Below are positions 34,699-44,162 of a stretch of 64,000 nucleotides of DNA, one piece after another (the first letter of the stretch is position 1; every line of letters begins with the position of its first letter). Made by a program: the position numbers and the translations under genes. The stretch is from assembly GCA_965657575.1 (NCBI GenBank), contig CBFHOK010000003.1, positions 1 through 64,000 of the forward strand. Direction: 5' to 3'. This stretch comes from CAJXVY01 sp965657575. GTDB lineage: Bacteria > Actinomycetota > Actinomycetes > Actinomycetales > Microbacteriaceae. The notes beneath the pieces were generated by a model, which was given only the letters and a program-made list of their open reading frames with translations, was not told the origin of the DNA and made no database searches.

Positions 34699-35772
34699 CT
34701 AGTTATTAAAGCGGAATTCGACTACATCGCCATCTTTCATGATGTAGTCCTTTCCTTCTAGCCTCACCTTGCCAGCTGCCTTCGCGTCGCCCATTGAGCC
34801 AAGGCTGTCTAGGTCTTCAAAGCTAACAACCTCGGCTTTGATGAAGCCTTTTTCAAAATCGGTATGGATAACACCTGCAGCTTGCGGGGCTTTCCAGCCT
34901 TTGCGGATGGTCCAGGCTCTGGATTCCTTTGGACCTGCGGTCAAATACGTCTGCAGACCCAAGGTTTCAAATCCAATTCGAGCAAGCTGATCCAAGCCAC
35001 TTTCGCTTTGACCAAGACTTTGCAATAACTCGTTTGCCTCTTCAACGCTCAGGTCAATCAGCTCACTTTCAACCTTGGCGTCCAAGAACACAGCCTCTGC
35101 AGGGGCAACCAGTGCTGCAAGCTCTGACATCTTTGATGCGTCAGTCAGCACCCCTTCGTCAACATTGAAAACAAACAGCATGGGTTTTGCAGTTAGCAAA
35201 CCAAGCTCCTTGATTGGCTCAGTGTCAAACCCGGCGACACTCAACGGTTTGCCGTTGTTGAGTATTTCTGTCGCTTCTTCGATTGCGGTTAGGACCTCCG
35301 GGTCGGTTTTTTTGGCCTTCACTTCTTTTTCAACCCTGGCCTTAGCTTTTTCTAGAGTTTGCAAATCAGCCAGAATCAACTCGGTGTTGATTGTTTCAAT
35401 ATCACTTGAAGGGGAAACCTTGCCATCGACGTGAACGACATCGCTATCGGCAAAACCTCGAACTACCTGGGCAATTGCATCCGCTTCGCGGATGTTTGCT
35501 AAAAACTGATTTCCTAGGCCCTCTCCCTCGCTGGCACCTTTGACAATGCCGGCGATATCGACAAAAGAAACAACTGCTGGCAGGATTTCTTTGCTTTGAA
35601 AGATCTCCGCTAGTCGGTGTAGACGACTGTCTGGCAAGTTCACCACCCCAATGTTTGGCTCGATAGTTGCAAACGGATAGTTTGCAGCTAGAGCGTTATT
35701 TTTGGTGAGTGCGTTGAATAGTGTCGACTTTCCGACATTCGGTAAACCGACAATTCCAATAGTTAGGGCCAT
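34699..35772 (-). CDS. ychF: Redox-regulated ATPase/GTPase YchF
   Basis: ATG at 35772 gives 357 residues. An Obg-family P-loop protein: GLPNVGKSTLFNALTKN (Walker A), DIAGIVKGASEGEGLGNQFL (G3), and FVFNVDE in place of the NKxD G4 motif, the change that gives YchF its preference for ATP. The C-terminal TGS domain contains RAWTIRKGWKAPQAAGVIH and ends in VEFRFNN. It binds ribosomes and affects stress responses. Confidence 0.95.
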   Translation of the reverse strand: MALTIGIVGLPNVGKSTLFNALTKNNALAANYPFATIEPNIGVVNLPDSRLHRLAEIFQSKEILPAVVSFVDIAGIVKGASEGEGLGNQFLANIREADAIAQVVRGFADSDVVHVDGKVSPSSDIETINTELILADLQTLEKAKARVEKEVKAKKTDPEVLTAIEEATEILNNGKPLSVAGFDTEPIKELGLLTAKPMLFVFNVDEGVLTDASKMSELAALVAPAEAVFLDAKVESELIDLSVEEANELLQSLGQSESGLDQLARIGFETLGLQTYLTAGPKESRAWTIRKGWKAPQAAGVIHTDFEKGFIKAEVVSFEDLDSLGSMGDAKAAGKVRLEGKDYIMKDGDVVEFRFNN

Positions 35773-35799
35773 CAAGGCAGTTTAATGGAAGATGTGCCA

Positions 35800-36360
35800 A
35801 TGAACTTCACCGCCATAGATTTTGAGACAGCCAATCGCTCACCAGCCTCTCCCTGCTCGGTTGGAATGGTGAAAGTTCGCGAGGGTGAAATCATAGATTC
35901 GCTGTCAATGCTTTTCAAACCCCCGTTTCCAAATAATTTTTTCAACCAGGCAAATATCGCTGTTCACGGCATAACACCTGAAATGGTCATCGATTCACCC
36001 GAATGGGAAGAAGCAATCATCGAACTTATGCTTTTTGCTGAGAGTGACACCTTGATAGCCCATAATGCCGGGTTTGATATGGGTGTTTTGAGAGCAAGTG
36101 CAGAGGCGATTAATTTCGATTTGCCAAACTACAGCTACGGCTGCTCACTGAGAATGTCCAGAAAAACCTACAACCTAGATTCCTATCGGCTGAACTCGGT
36201 TGCCTACGCAATTGGTCACGAGGAATTCAACCACCACGATGCGCTGGCTGACAGCGATGCCTGCGCAAGGATTGTTTTACACATGGCAGATAGGCACGAA
36301 GTTGAAGACCTAAGTGAGCTTATGCAAAAAACCTTAGAGCGAATAAAGACTGTGTTCTGA
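35800..36360 (+). CDS. DEDDh 3'-5' exonuclease (DnaQ-like)
   Basis: ATG at 35800 (GGAAG at 35787-35791) gives 186 residues; a longer frame from 35785 has no ribosome binding site. FTAIDFETANRSPASPCSVG supplies the Asp-Glu pair, AHNAGFDMGVLRAS the second Asp, and NHHDALADSDACARIV the His and last Asp, so all catalytic residues are present. It is a single-domain exonuclease related to DNA polymerase III epsilon or RNase T-like proteins; whether DNA or RNA is the substrate is unclear. Confidence 0.85.
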   Translation: MNFTAIDFETANRSPASPCSVGMVKVREGEIIDSLSMLFKPPFPNNFFNQANIAVHGITPEMVIDSPEWEEAIIELMLFAESDTLIAHNAGFDMGVLRASAEAINFDLPNYSYGCSLRMSRKTYNLDSYRLNSVAYAIGHEEFNHHDALADSDACARIVLHMADRHEVEDLSELMQKTLERIKTVF

Positions 36361-36395
36361 AACTAAATGTCGCAACTGACTGCGAGTATTGAGCC

Positions 36396-37583
36396 ATGGA
36401 CGTTTTATCAGTACTTATCGGATTGGCCCTTGGCTTAGCTTTGGGATTGGTTGCAGGCTTTTTTGTTTTTAGAAAAAAAGATGCTGGCAGTTTAGAGATC
36501 GAACTAGCAACCGCACGCGCCAATGAATCCTCACTTCGCGAACAAATCGCTTCCATGCAAAGCCAGCAGGAAGATGCTAGAAAGCGCGAGCAGGAGCAAA
36601 ACAAGGTACTGCAGGAACTTGCCCCGGTAAAAGACCGGCTGGATCAGATGCAGAAGGTTGTTAGCGAATTAGAACGTGAACGCACCGAGCAGTTCACCAC
36701 TATCAAAGAGCAGCTACGAACCTCTCACACCGCTCAACAAGAGCTTCAAAACACCACAAGGGTATTGGCTGGAGCTATGAGCAATAATCAGGTCAGAGGT
36801 CAATGGGGAGAGCTGACTCTGAGAAGACTTCTAGAGCAAACCGGAATGGTAAAACACGTTGATTTCCACGAGCAGTTCAGTTCAGAAAACTCCGATGGTA
36901 AAAGCATTAAGCCTGATGTTGTAATTCACATGCCCGACGGAAAATACGTGGCAGTTGATTCGAAGGTGCCGTTTGCCAACTACCAGCGAGCATTTGAAAT
37001 AAACGAACTTTCCGATGAGGCAGAGTTAGCAAGAAGAGAAAAGCTATTGAAGCAATCGGCTAAGGATGTAAAAGCTCGAATTGATGAGATAAGCAAAAAG
37101 GATTACTACTCGGGTCTACCTGAGTCACCAGAGTTCACGATTATGTTTATGCCAAGTGAGTCACTGCTCTCTGCAACTTTAGAGATTGATCCGGGACTAC
37201 TCGAAGAAGCCTTTGAAAAGCGAGTTGCTGTTGTTTCTCCAGTGAGTTTTTACTCAGCAATAAAAACTATTTCCTATGCGTGGAGACAGCAAGCCGCCGA
37301 GGAGACAATCCAGGAGGTGCTTGACCTGGGCTCAAAGTTATATCGAACAGTCAGAGTGGTCGCAGAGCACGCCCAGAAGCTTGGCAAGGAGCTAAATAGC
37401 TCTGTTAGCGCATATAACGCCTTTGCATCTTCATTGGAGCGCAATATGCTCACAGCCACCAGACAGGTAAACGAACACAGCAGAGACTCGCTGAGTGCCG
37501 GAAGAGAAATCCCAGTGCTAGAGGAAATCGAAGAGGCAACCGCCAACTTCACAAAACCAGAACTGACTTCTAATGATGAATAG
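36396..37583 (+). CDS. rmuC: DNA recombination protein RmuC
   Basis: A 395-residue protein with one N-terminal membrane helix (about 5-27), a coiled coil (about 35-110, rich in E/Q/R) and the RmuC nuclease-like domain: GQWGELTLRRLLEQTGMVKH, KPDVVIHMPDGKYVAVDSKV and FMPSESLLSATLEIDPGLLE. It is thought to limit inversions at short inverted repeats. Membrane anchoring with cytosolic nuclease domain is expected. It is 35 bases after the exonuclease gene and may be co-transcribed. Confidence 0.92.
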   Translation: MDVLSVLIGLALGLALGLVAGFFVFRKKDAGSLEIELATARANESSLREQIASMQSQQEDARKREQEQNKVLQELAPVKDRLDQMQKVVSELERERTEQFTTIKEQLRTSHTAQQELQNTTRVLAGAMSNNQVRGQWGELTLRRLLEQTGMVKHVDFHEQFSSENSDGKSIKPDVVIHMPDGKYVAVDSKVPFANYQRAFEINELSDEAELARREKLLKQSAKDVKARIDEISKKDYYSGLPESPEFTIMFMPSESLLSATLEIDPGLLEEAFEKRVAVVSPVSFYSAIKTISYAWRQQAAEETIQEVLDLGSKLYRTVRVVAEHAQKLGKELNSSVSAYNAFASSLERNMLTATRQVNEHSRDSLSAGREIPVLEEIEEATANFTKPELTSNDE

Positions 37584-37676
37584 TCAGTAAGGTGTGTATA
37601 TACTTTTGACCTAAGGCCGAGCGACGAAGAAGTTTCCGCTGAAGTTAATTCTTATCCGGAAAAATAAGGAGTCCAT

Positions 37677-38699
37677 TTGTCCGGCGAAAAATCACCGATT
37701 ATCACCCTGACCCCCTCCCCTACCCTGGACAGAACCTACTTTGTAAAAAGACTGGTTGAAGGAGGAGTAAACAGGGCGAGGGATGTAAACGAAGAACTCG
37801 CTGGAAAAGGCATCAATGTCTCCAGAGCACTTGAGCTTGCAGATATAAGTGCCCCCGGAGTAGTTCCGATTGGTGACGCAGACCCAGCAGTACTGGAAAG
37901 AACCGGATCTACTAGCTTTCTAGTTCCGCTATGGGTAGAGGGAACACTCAGAGTCTCCACGACAATCATTGAAGACAACGGGCCAACAACAAAGGTAAAC
38001 GAACACCCAAGACCACTGAAGCAATCCGACTGGGATGAAGTCGTTTCGCTGACCTTGAAGCTGTTGAAGGAAAATGATGCCGAGTGGTTGGTGGTTGCTG
38101 GAGCGCATCCGAAAATTATTGAAACCGACCAGGTAATTGACCTAGTTCCACTATTCACTGAAGCCAAGGAAATGGGTGTCAAGGTTGTTTTAGACACAAG
38201 TGGCGACCCACTTCGTTACTGGGCCCAAAAAGGGGTTGCCACCATCATGAAGCCAAACGGCGAAGAGCTTGCAAGCTGTGTTGGTCGAACACTGAATACA
38301 CTTCAGGATGTTGTTGATGCGGCCAGAGAGCTAAACAGCTGGGGTGTTGAATGTGTGCTTGCCTCACTGGGAGTCGATGGGATGCTGGCGGTCACCAAAA
38401 CTGACGCGGTCCATGCCTTCACTCCGCCGGTGAGGGTTATAAACACCGTTGGGGCCGGAGATTCCACCGTTGCGGGGTTTTTATCAGCAGTTACTGCCAA
38501 CAGGACTGACAACAAAGAACTTTTCGGTGTTGGTTTTGACATTGCCAAGGGTGTCAAAGAAGCGGTTCGCTGGGGTGGTGCAAAGGTGCAACAGCCAACT
38601 AGTGGATTGAAATCGATTGACAAGTTACCAATCGGTGTCGTAGTTGAAAATCCAGATCTATCTGCCTCCCTCCGGGAGCCAGCAGAGTTTCAAGGCTAG
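37677..38699 (+). CDS. PfkB-family sugar-phosphate kinase (phosphofructokinase-like)
   Basis: A 340-residue ribokinase-fold enzyme from TTG with AAGGAG 7 bases upstream. N-terminal ITLTPSPTLDRTYFVKRLVE and GKGINVSRAL, plus the ATP-site signature NTVGAGDSTVAGFLSA with the catalytic Asp, place it with 1-phosphofructokinase/tagatose-6-phosphate kinase/Pfk-2. It directly precedes a class II aldolase and no fructose PTS gene is nearby, so phosphorylation of fructose-6-phosphate in glycolysis is a reasonable inference; other hexose phosphates remain possible. Confidence 0.85.
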   Translation: MSGEKSPIITLTPSPTLDRTYFVKRLVEGGVNRARDVNEELAGKGINVSRALELADISAPGVVPIGDADPAVLERTGSTSFLVPLWVEGTLRVSTTIIEDNGPTTKVNEHPRPLKQSDWDEVVSLTLKLLKENDAEWLVVAGAHPKIIETDQVIDLVPLFTEAKEMGVKVVLDTSGDPLRYWAQKGVATIMKPNGEELASCVGRTLNTLQDVVDAARELNSWGVECVLASLGVDGMLAVTKTDAVHAFTPPVRVINTVGAGDSTVAGFLSAVTANRTDNKELFGVGFDIAKGVKEAVRWGGAKVQQPTSGLKSIDKLPIGVVVENPDLSASLREPAEFQG

Positions 38700-38707
38700 G
38701 AGAGAAA

Positions 38708-39724
38708 ATGCCAGTAGTAAACCAAGAGCAGTACCTGCAGATGCTTGATGATGCCAAATCAAAGGGCTTCGCATATCCCGCAATCAACGTCTCTAGCTCG
38801 CAGTCATTGAATGCAGCACTTGCTGGTTTTGAAGAGGCTGGTTCCAATGGAATCATTCAGGTCTCAACTGGTGGCGCTGATTACTGGAGTGGGGCGAATA
38901 AGAAAAACCGCGTACAGGGTGCTGTTGCCTTTGCGGCTTTTGCCAAAGAAGCCGCCAAAAGTTATGGCATCAAAGTCGCCATCCATACCGACCACTGTGC
39001 CAAAGACCAACTTGATGGTTTTGTAATTCCATTGTTGGAAATGAGCGAAGAGCAGGTCAAACTAACTGGAGAGCCAATTTTCAACAGTCACATGTGGGAT
39101 GGATCGGCAATAGACCTGGATGAAAACCTAGAAATTGCAAAAACCCTTCTTGCAAAATCCAAAAACGTGGGCTCTATCTTGGAAATCGAGGTCGGAGCCG
39201 TCGGTGGTGAAGAAGACGGAGTTGTTGGTGCAAGTGGTGAGCACCTCTACACAACAGTTGAAGATGGCATCAAAACTGTTGAAGCCCTAGGCCTGGGTGA
39301 AAACGGACGCTATATGACTGCCCTAACATTTGGAAATGTTCACGGTGTCTATAAACCGGGAAATGTTGTTTTGAAGCCAGAGCTACTGAAGGAAATCCAG
39401 ACTGCTATTGGCGAGAAATACGGAAAAGAACTTCCTTTTGATCTTGTTTTCCACGGAGGCAGCGGTTCAACTGAAAAAGAGATTGCCGATGCTGTGAGTT
39501 TTGGAGTCATCAAGATGAACATTGATACCGACACCCAGTATGCCTTCACCAGGCCAATTGTTGACCACATGTTCAAAAACTACGATGGTGTCCTGAAAAT
39601 CGATGGTGAGGTTGGAAACAAAAAAACCTACGACCCTCGCGCCTGGGGAAAGCTGGCCGAAACAGGAATGTCTGCTCGAGTGGTTGAAGCTTGCCAGCAG
39701 CTAGGAAGTGCTGGAAAAGCCTAG
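38708..39724 (+). CDS. fba: Fructose-bisphosphate aldolase, class II
   Basis: A 338-residue zinc aldolase splitting fructose-1,6-bisphosphate. AIHTDHCAKDQLDGFVIPLL contains the catalytic Asp and zinc His, EIEVGAVGGEEDGV the metal-binding Glu, FGNVHGVYKPGNV the second His and FHGGSGSTEKEIADAVSFGV the third His and phosphate loop. The length is that of the class IIA/E. coli FbaA group. It follows the PfkB gene by 8 bases and ends in a 4-base convergent overlap with ispH. Confidence 0.96.
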   Translation: MPVVNQEQYLQMLDDAKSKGFAYPAINVSSSQSLNAALAGFEEAGSNGIIQVSTGGADYWSGANKKNRVQGAVAFAAFAKEAAKSYGIKVAIHTDHCAKDQLDGFVIPLLEMSEEQVKLTGEPIFNSHMWDGSAIDLDENLEIAKTLLAKSKNVGSILEIEVGAVGGEEDGVVGASGEHLYTTVEDGIKTVEALGLGENGRYMTALTFGNVHGVYKPGNVVLKPELLKEIQTAIGEKYGKELPFDLVFHGGSGSTEKEIADAVSFGVIKMNIDTDTQYAFTRPIVDHMFKNYDGVLKIDGEVGNKKTYDPRAWGKLAETGMSARVVEACQQLGSAGKA

Positions 39725-40737
39725 TTCGCCTTCTGCTCCGCTACTCGCTTCTCAATTGATGCCTTCAGGTCTTTCCTGAGCTCTTTGGGAAGTGAGAACT
39801 GAATGTCTTCCTCGGCGGTGGTAACGGTTTCAACATCATTGAATCCGCGCTTTGATAGGTCCTCCAAAACTCTGTTGACCAAGATTTCTGGAACACTTGC
39901 ACCGCTAGAGACACCCACAGTTGCAACCCCGTCAAACCATTCGTCTTTGACGTCTCGCTCGTCTTCGACTCGATAAGCAGCTTTAGCTCCCGCATCCAGA
40001 GCAACTTCTACCAAACGAACCGTGTTTGAAGAGTTGTCGCTACCAACAACAATCACCAAATCGCTCACCGCACCGATTTTCTTGATTGCAACCTGACGGT
40101 TCTGAGTTGCATAGCAAATGTCATCGCTTGGCGGGTTTTGAAGTGTCGGAAGCTTTTTGCGTAGTTTGTTTACAGTCTCCATCGTCTCATCAACACTGAG
40201 AGTTGTTTGACTGAGCCAAATAACTTTCTCTGGGTCCTTGATTTTGACGTTTGCGATATCTTCATCGCCATCGATTAGCTGAACCGCGTGTGGGGCCTCT
40301 CCAGCGGTTCCCTCGACCTCTTCGTGACCATCGTGACCGATCAGCAGAATGTCATAGCCCTCACGATCAAATCTTTGAACTTCTTTGTGGACTTTGGTGA
40401 CAAGCGGGCAGGTGGCATCAATTGTGTGAAGGTTTCGATCTTGAGCTGCATTGACTACCGCAGGTGAGACTCCATGGGCCGAGAAAATGGTTACAGAACC
40501 CTCAGGAATCTCATCCACTTCCTCTACGAAGATCGCCCCTCTTCGCTCCAGGGTCTCAACAACATATTGGTTGTGAACGATTTGTTTGCGAACATAAACG
40601 GGAGCACCGTAGTGGTCTAAGGCTTTTTCAACGGCAATCACCGCCCTGTCAACGCCTGCGCAGTAACCTCTTGGGGCTGCCAGCAAAACTTTCTTCGGGC
40701 GGTTGTCGGTAGTCTTAGTTATGTTAATTGAGCTCAC
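39721..40737 (-). CDS. ispH: 4-hydroxy-3-methylbut-2-enyl diphosphate reductase
   Basis: A 338-residue iron-sulfur enzyme of the last MEP-pathway step, giving IPP and DMAPP. The three [4Fe-4S] cysteines lie in PRGYCAGVDRAV, DATCPLVTKVH and DICYATQNRQ. The active-site His are in QIVHNQYV and IGHDGHEE, and the Glu in VEGTAG. It starts at GTG. It is divergent from xseA, the common actinobacterial neighbour. Confidence 0.96.
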   Translation of the reverse strand: MSSINITKTTDNRPKKVLLAAPRGYCAGVDRAVIAVEKALDHYGAPVYVRKQIVHNQYVVETLERRGAIFVEEVDEIPEGSVTIFSAHGVSPAVVNAAQDRNLHTIDATCPLVTKVHKEVQRFDREGYDILLIGHDGHEEVEGTAGEAPHAVQLIDGDEDIANVKIKDPEKVIWLSQTTLSVDETMETVNKLRKKLPTLQNPPSDDICYATQNRQVAIKKIGAVSDLVIVVGSDNSSNTVRLVEVALDAGAKAAYRVEDERDVKDEWFDGVATVGVSSGASVPEILVNRVLEDLSKRGFNDVETVTTAEEDIQFSLPKELRKDLKASIEKRVAEQKAN

Positions 40738-40762
40738 CCTTCAATCCTAATTGCGAGGAATT

Positions 40763-42010
40763 ATGAACGAAACCATAAATGGTTCCAATGAGAATCAATC
40801 AAAGGTTTCCTCTGAGCATTCCCCATGGCCGGTATCTGCTTTATCTAAGTCGCTAAAAGACTGGATTGACAAGCTCGGAAGGGTCTGGGTTGAGGGTGAG
40901 ATTTCACAGATAAACAATCGTGGTGGCAACCTCTTCGCAGAGCTTCGAGATCTACAAACCGAAAACTCAATTTCAATTCACGCCTGGCGCGGTTCCACTG
41001 ACCTGATTGATCCAAACCTCGAACAGGGAGACCGGGTTGTTGGACTGATAAAGCCTCAGTTCTGGGCTAAAAACGGACGCCTCAGCATGCAGGTCTATGA
41101 ATTGAAAAAAGTCGGTCTGGGAGAGATTTTGGAGCGACTGGAAAGACTTCGCAAGGCCCTCACGGAAGAAGGCCTGACTCTTGCAGAAAACAAAAAACCG
41201 CTTCCTTTTTTGCCTGGAAAAATTGGACTGATCACTGGTCGAGGCAGTGATGCCGAAAAAGACGTTTTGGAAAACAGCAGACTTCGCTGGCCAGAGGTTC
41301 GGTTTGAGGTTGTCAACACCTTGGTTCAGGGAGAAAAGGCCATCCAAGAGATCATCTTTGCAATTGAACAGTTGGATGCTGACCCAGAGGTTGATGTGAT
41401 CATCATTGCCCGCGGTGGTGGTTCGTTTCAAGATCTGTTGATATTCAGCGATGAACAGCTGGTGAGAACTGCAGCAAAAGCCAAAACTCCAATTGTTAGT
41501 GCCATTGGTCATGAAAATGACAGACCGGTATTGGACGATGTTGCAGACCTAAGAGCTTCAACCCCAACCGACGCAGCAAAACGTGTAGTTCCCGATATCC
41601 AAGAGGAACGCCAGAAGCTAAAAGATTTACTGGCGAGGGTCAGATATCGCTTTCAGGTCAAAATTGACACCGAACAAGCACTAATCGAGTCTTTGAAAAC
41701 ACGACCAATAATTGCTAACCCCTACGGGTTTATTGACTTAGCCCATGAAAACTTGAGGGAAAAAACAGCTCTTATGAGAGAGCGTGTCAGGGTAAGGCTT
41801 GAACGAGCAGAGAGCGAGATTGCAACCCTTCACTCTCAAGCCAAGGCCCTCTCTCCTCAGCTGACTCTGAAAAGAGGTTATTCACTGGTCAGAGATGAAA
41901 AAGGAAAGCCTGTTGATGAAACAGTGAGCGCTGGACAAAAACTAACCATTAGAAGTCACCGAATAGAAATAACCGCAACCGCAGAAGGGGTTAACAAAAT
42001 AGATGAGTGA
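40763..42010 (+). CDS. xseA: Exodeoxyribonuclease VII large subunit
   Basis: ATG at 40763 (GAGGA upstream) gives 415 residues. An N-terminal OB fold (VSALSKSLKDWIDKLGRVWV, GNLFAELRD) is followed by the catalytic core with GLITGRGSDAEKDVL, DVIIIARGGGSFQDLLIFSD and IGHENDRPVLDDVADLRAST, then a coiled-coil C-terminal part. It degrades single-stranded DNA with XseB. The stop overlaps xseB by 8 bases. Confidence 0.95.
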   Translation: MNETINGSNENQSKVSSEHSPWPVSALSKSLKDWIDKLGRVWVEGEISQINNRGGNLFAELRDLQTENSISIHAWRGSTDLIDPNLEQGDRVVGLIKPQFWAKNGRLSMQVYELKKVGLGEILERLERLRKALTEEGLTLAENKKPLPFLPGKIGLITGRGSDAEKDVLENSRLRWPEVRFEVVNTLVQGEKAIQEIIFAIEQLDADPEVDVIIIARGGGSFQDLLIFSDEQLVRTAAKAKTPIVSAIGHENDRPVLDDVADLRASTPTDAAKRVVPDIQEERQKLKDLLARVRYRFQVKIDTEQALIESLKTRPIIANPYGFIDLAHENLREKTALMRERVRVRLERAESEIATLHSQAKALSPQLTLKRGYSLVRDEKGKPVDETVSAGQKLTIRSHRIEITATAEGVNKIDE

Positions 42011-42218
42011 AGCAAACACCGATATTTCGGAAATGAGTTTTGAACAGGCCAGGGACGAGCTGCAGCGGGTAGTTGCCGAGCTTGAAAAACAGAATGTGAG
42101 CCTGGAGGATTCGATGAAGCTTTGGGAGCGTGGCGAGCAGCTTGCTAAGCATTGTGAATCTTGGCTGACTGGTGCAAGAAAGAAACTAGACAAAGCCCTG
42201 GAGGAAACTGGTGAGTGA
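42003..42218 (+). CDS. xseB: Exodeoxyribonuclease VII small subunit
   Basis: A 71-residue helical protein with the family core MSFEQARDELQRVVAELEKQ and EDSMKLWERGEQLAKHCESW. It binds the XseA coiled coil in the ExoVII holoenzyme. The start overlaps xseA and the end overlaps the DUF4245 gene by 8 bases, so the three genes are translated together. Confidence 0.95.
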   Translation: MSEANTDISEMSFEQARDELQRVVAELEKQNVSLEDSMKLWERGEQLAKHCESWLTGARKKLDKALEETGE

Positions 42219-42759
42219 TGCCGCGGCAAAGCGTCGTGCAAAGGCAACTGTCAACAATTTGGCACTATCGCTTATTGTGACAGTGCTGGCAACAGCACTA
42301 ATCATCATGATTGTCCCCAGAGACGACTCCATGCAGATCCAAAAGGTGGATTATCAAACTGAAGCGGCAAGTGCTCAGGAGGCTCTCGGGCAAAAGCTTT
42401 TTGTCCCAGAAATCGATGACAGCTGGTGGGCAAACTCCGCAAGATTAGAAACCACCGGTGGGGTCGACTCTTGGTTTATTGGTTTGGTCACGGACAAAAG
42501 CCAATTCATTGGTATAGAGCAGGGGTTTGACATAAACCCAACCTGGCTGGCTTTGGAGCTGCAGGGCAGCTGGCAAAGCGGTGAGCTTGAGATCAACGGC
42601 AATAACTGGCAGGTTTGGGAAGACCTGACACCATCGGAACCAAAAGAGACAAAACATTACGCCCTCGTATATGAATACGAGCAAAACGCTATATTGATTT
42701 ATGGAACCGCCGCCGAGGAAGCAATTGGCTCTATTGCCGCACAGGTGGAAATCGACTAG
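42211..42759 (+). CDS. DUF4245 membrane-anchored protein
   Basis: A 182-residue protein from GTG with one N-terminal transmembrane helix (about 13-32, preceded by AAKRRAKATVNN) and an extracytoplasmic domain. It resembles DUF4245, an actinobacterial family of unknown function usually encoded next to xseB, glpX and fumC; NSARLETTGGVDSWFIGLVT and the QWEDLT-like WQVWEDLTPSEP fit. Short C-terminal ALVYEYEQNAILIYGTA is typical. Role unknown. Confidence 0.8.
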   Translation: MSDAAAKRRAKATVNNLALSLIVTVLATALIIMIVPRDDSMQIQKVDYQTEAASAQEALGQKLFVPEIDDSWWANSARLETTGGVDSWFIGLVTDKSQFIGIEQGFDINPTWLALELQGSWQSGELEINGNNWQVWEDLTPSEPKETKHYALVYEYEQNAILIYGTAAEEAIGSIAAQVEID

Positions 42760-42770
42760 CTGGAGGATAA

Positions 42771-44162
42771 ATGGAATACCGCATTGAACACGACACCATG
42801 GGTGAGGTAAAAGTACCGAAAGACGCCCTGTATCGAGCTCAAACCCAAAGAGCGGTTGAAAACTTTCCAATAAGCGGCCAAGGTCTTGAGGATAGTCACA
42901 TCATCGCCCTAGCAAGAATCAAAAAAGCTGCGGCACTTGCAAACGTTCAGCTGAATGTAATAGATAAAGCCATTGGGGATGCGATAGCAGGTGCTGCCGA
43001 TGAGATCATAGCTGGAAAACACCTAGATCACTTCCCAGTAGACACGTATCAGACTGGAAGCGGAACCTCATCGAATATGAACATGAATGAGGTTTTGGCA
43101 ACCCTTGCAACTAACAGCCTGGGCTCAGAGGTGCACCCCAACGACCACGTGAACGCCTCCCAAAGCTCTAATGACGTATTCCCTTCATCTGTTCACATCG
43201 CAGTCACAGAATCGCTCATCAAGGACCTAAAACCTGCCTTGGACTACCTCGCGACAAAGCTTGAGGCCAAAGCAGAGTTGTGGAAAGACACGGTGAAATC
43301 AGGACGCACACACCTTATGGATGCAACACCTGTAACCCTCGGTCAGGAATTCGCCGGATACGCAGCCCAAATTCGCTACGGTATTGAGAGAATTGAATCA
43401 GCTTTGCCAAGAGTTGCAGAACTGCCTCAGGGTGGAACAGCAACCGGCACCGGCATCAACACCCCGGCCGGCTTCCCGCAACTTGTAATTTCTCAAATCG
43501 CCAAAGAAACCGGTTTGCCGATAACTGAAGCCAGAGATCACTTTGAAGCTCAGGGAGCAAGAGATTCACTGGTTGAAATCAGTGGTCAGATGAAGACCAT
43601 TGCGGTAGGGCTCACCAAAATCAACAACGACCTTCGCTGGATGGGGTCAGGGCCAAACACTGGTCTTGCTGAGATTCGAATCCCCGACCTGCAGCCAGGA
43701 TCATCCATCATGCCTGGGAAGGTAAACCCGGTCATCCCAGAAGCCGTGCTGATGGTTTGTGCAAGGGTTGTTGGAAATGACTCAACTGTCACCTGGGCTG
43801 GTGCCAGCGGATCCTTTGAGCTAAACGTTGCAATACCGGTAATGGGAAGCGCCGTTTTGGAATCAATCCGACTGCTTTCAAACTCCTGCAGGGTGCTCGC
43901 AGATAAGACCATTGAAGGTCTTGAGGCAAATGTTGATAGAGCGAGAGCGCTAGCTGAGTCCTCACCATCGATTGTGACGCCTCTGAATAGGGTCATCGGC
44001 TACGAGAAGGCGGCAAAGGTCGCCAAGCACTCGGTAGAACAGGGAATGACTGTAAAAGAGGCTGTGATGGATCTGGGCCTGGTTGAGGCTGGTGAAATCA
44101 CTGAGGCGCAACTGGATGAGCTTCTGGATGTGCTGCCTATGACCAGACCCCCGCAGGGCTAA
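42771..44162 (+). CDS. fumC: Fumarate hydratase, class II
   Basis: A 463-residue TCA-cycle enzyme interconverting fumarate and malate without an iron-sulfur cluster. TQRAVENFPISGQ, TYQTGSGTSSNMNMNEV, VHPNDHVNASQSSNDVFPSS, SGRTHLMDATPVTLGQEF and the signature GSSIMPGKVNPVIPEA are intact. Standard length. Its last 26 bases overlap the convergent prepilin peptidase gene, so the two transcripts are antisense at their ends. Confidence 0.96.
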   Translation: MEYRIEHDTMGEVKVPKDALYRAQTQRAVENFPISGQGLEDSHIIALARIKKAAALANVQLNVIDKAIGDAIAGAADEIIAGKHLDHFPVDTYQTGSGTSSNMNMNEVLATLATNSLGSEVHPNDHVNASQSSNDVFPSSVHIAVTESLIKDLKPALDYLATKLEAKAELWKDTVKSGRTHLMDATPVTLGQEFAGYAAQIRYGIERIESALPRVAELPQGGTATGTGINTPAGFPQLVISQIAKETGLPITEARDHFEAQGARDSLVEISGQMKTIAVGLTKINNDLRWMGSGPNTGLAEIRIPDLQPGSSIMPGKVNPVIPEAVLMVCARVVGNDSTVTWAGASGSFELNVAIPVMGSAVLESIRLLSNSCRVLADKTIEGLEANVDRARALAESSPSIVTPLNRVIGYEKAAKVAKHSVEQGMTVKEAVMDLGLVEAGEITEAQLDELLDVLPMTRPPQG

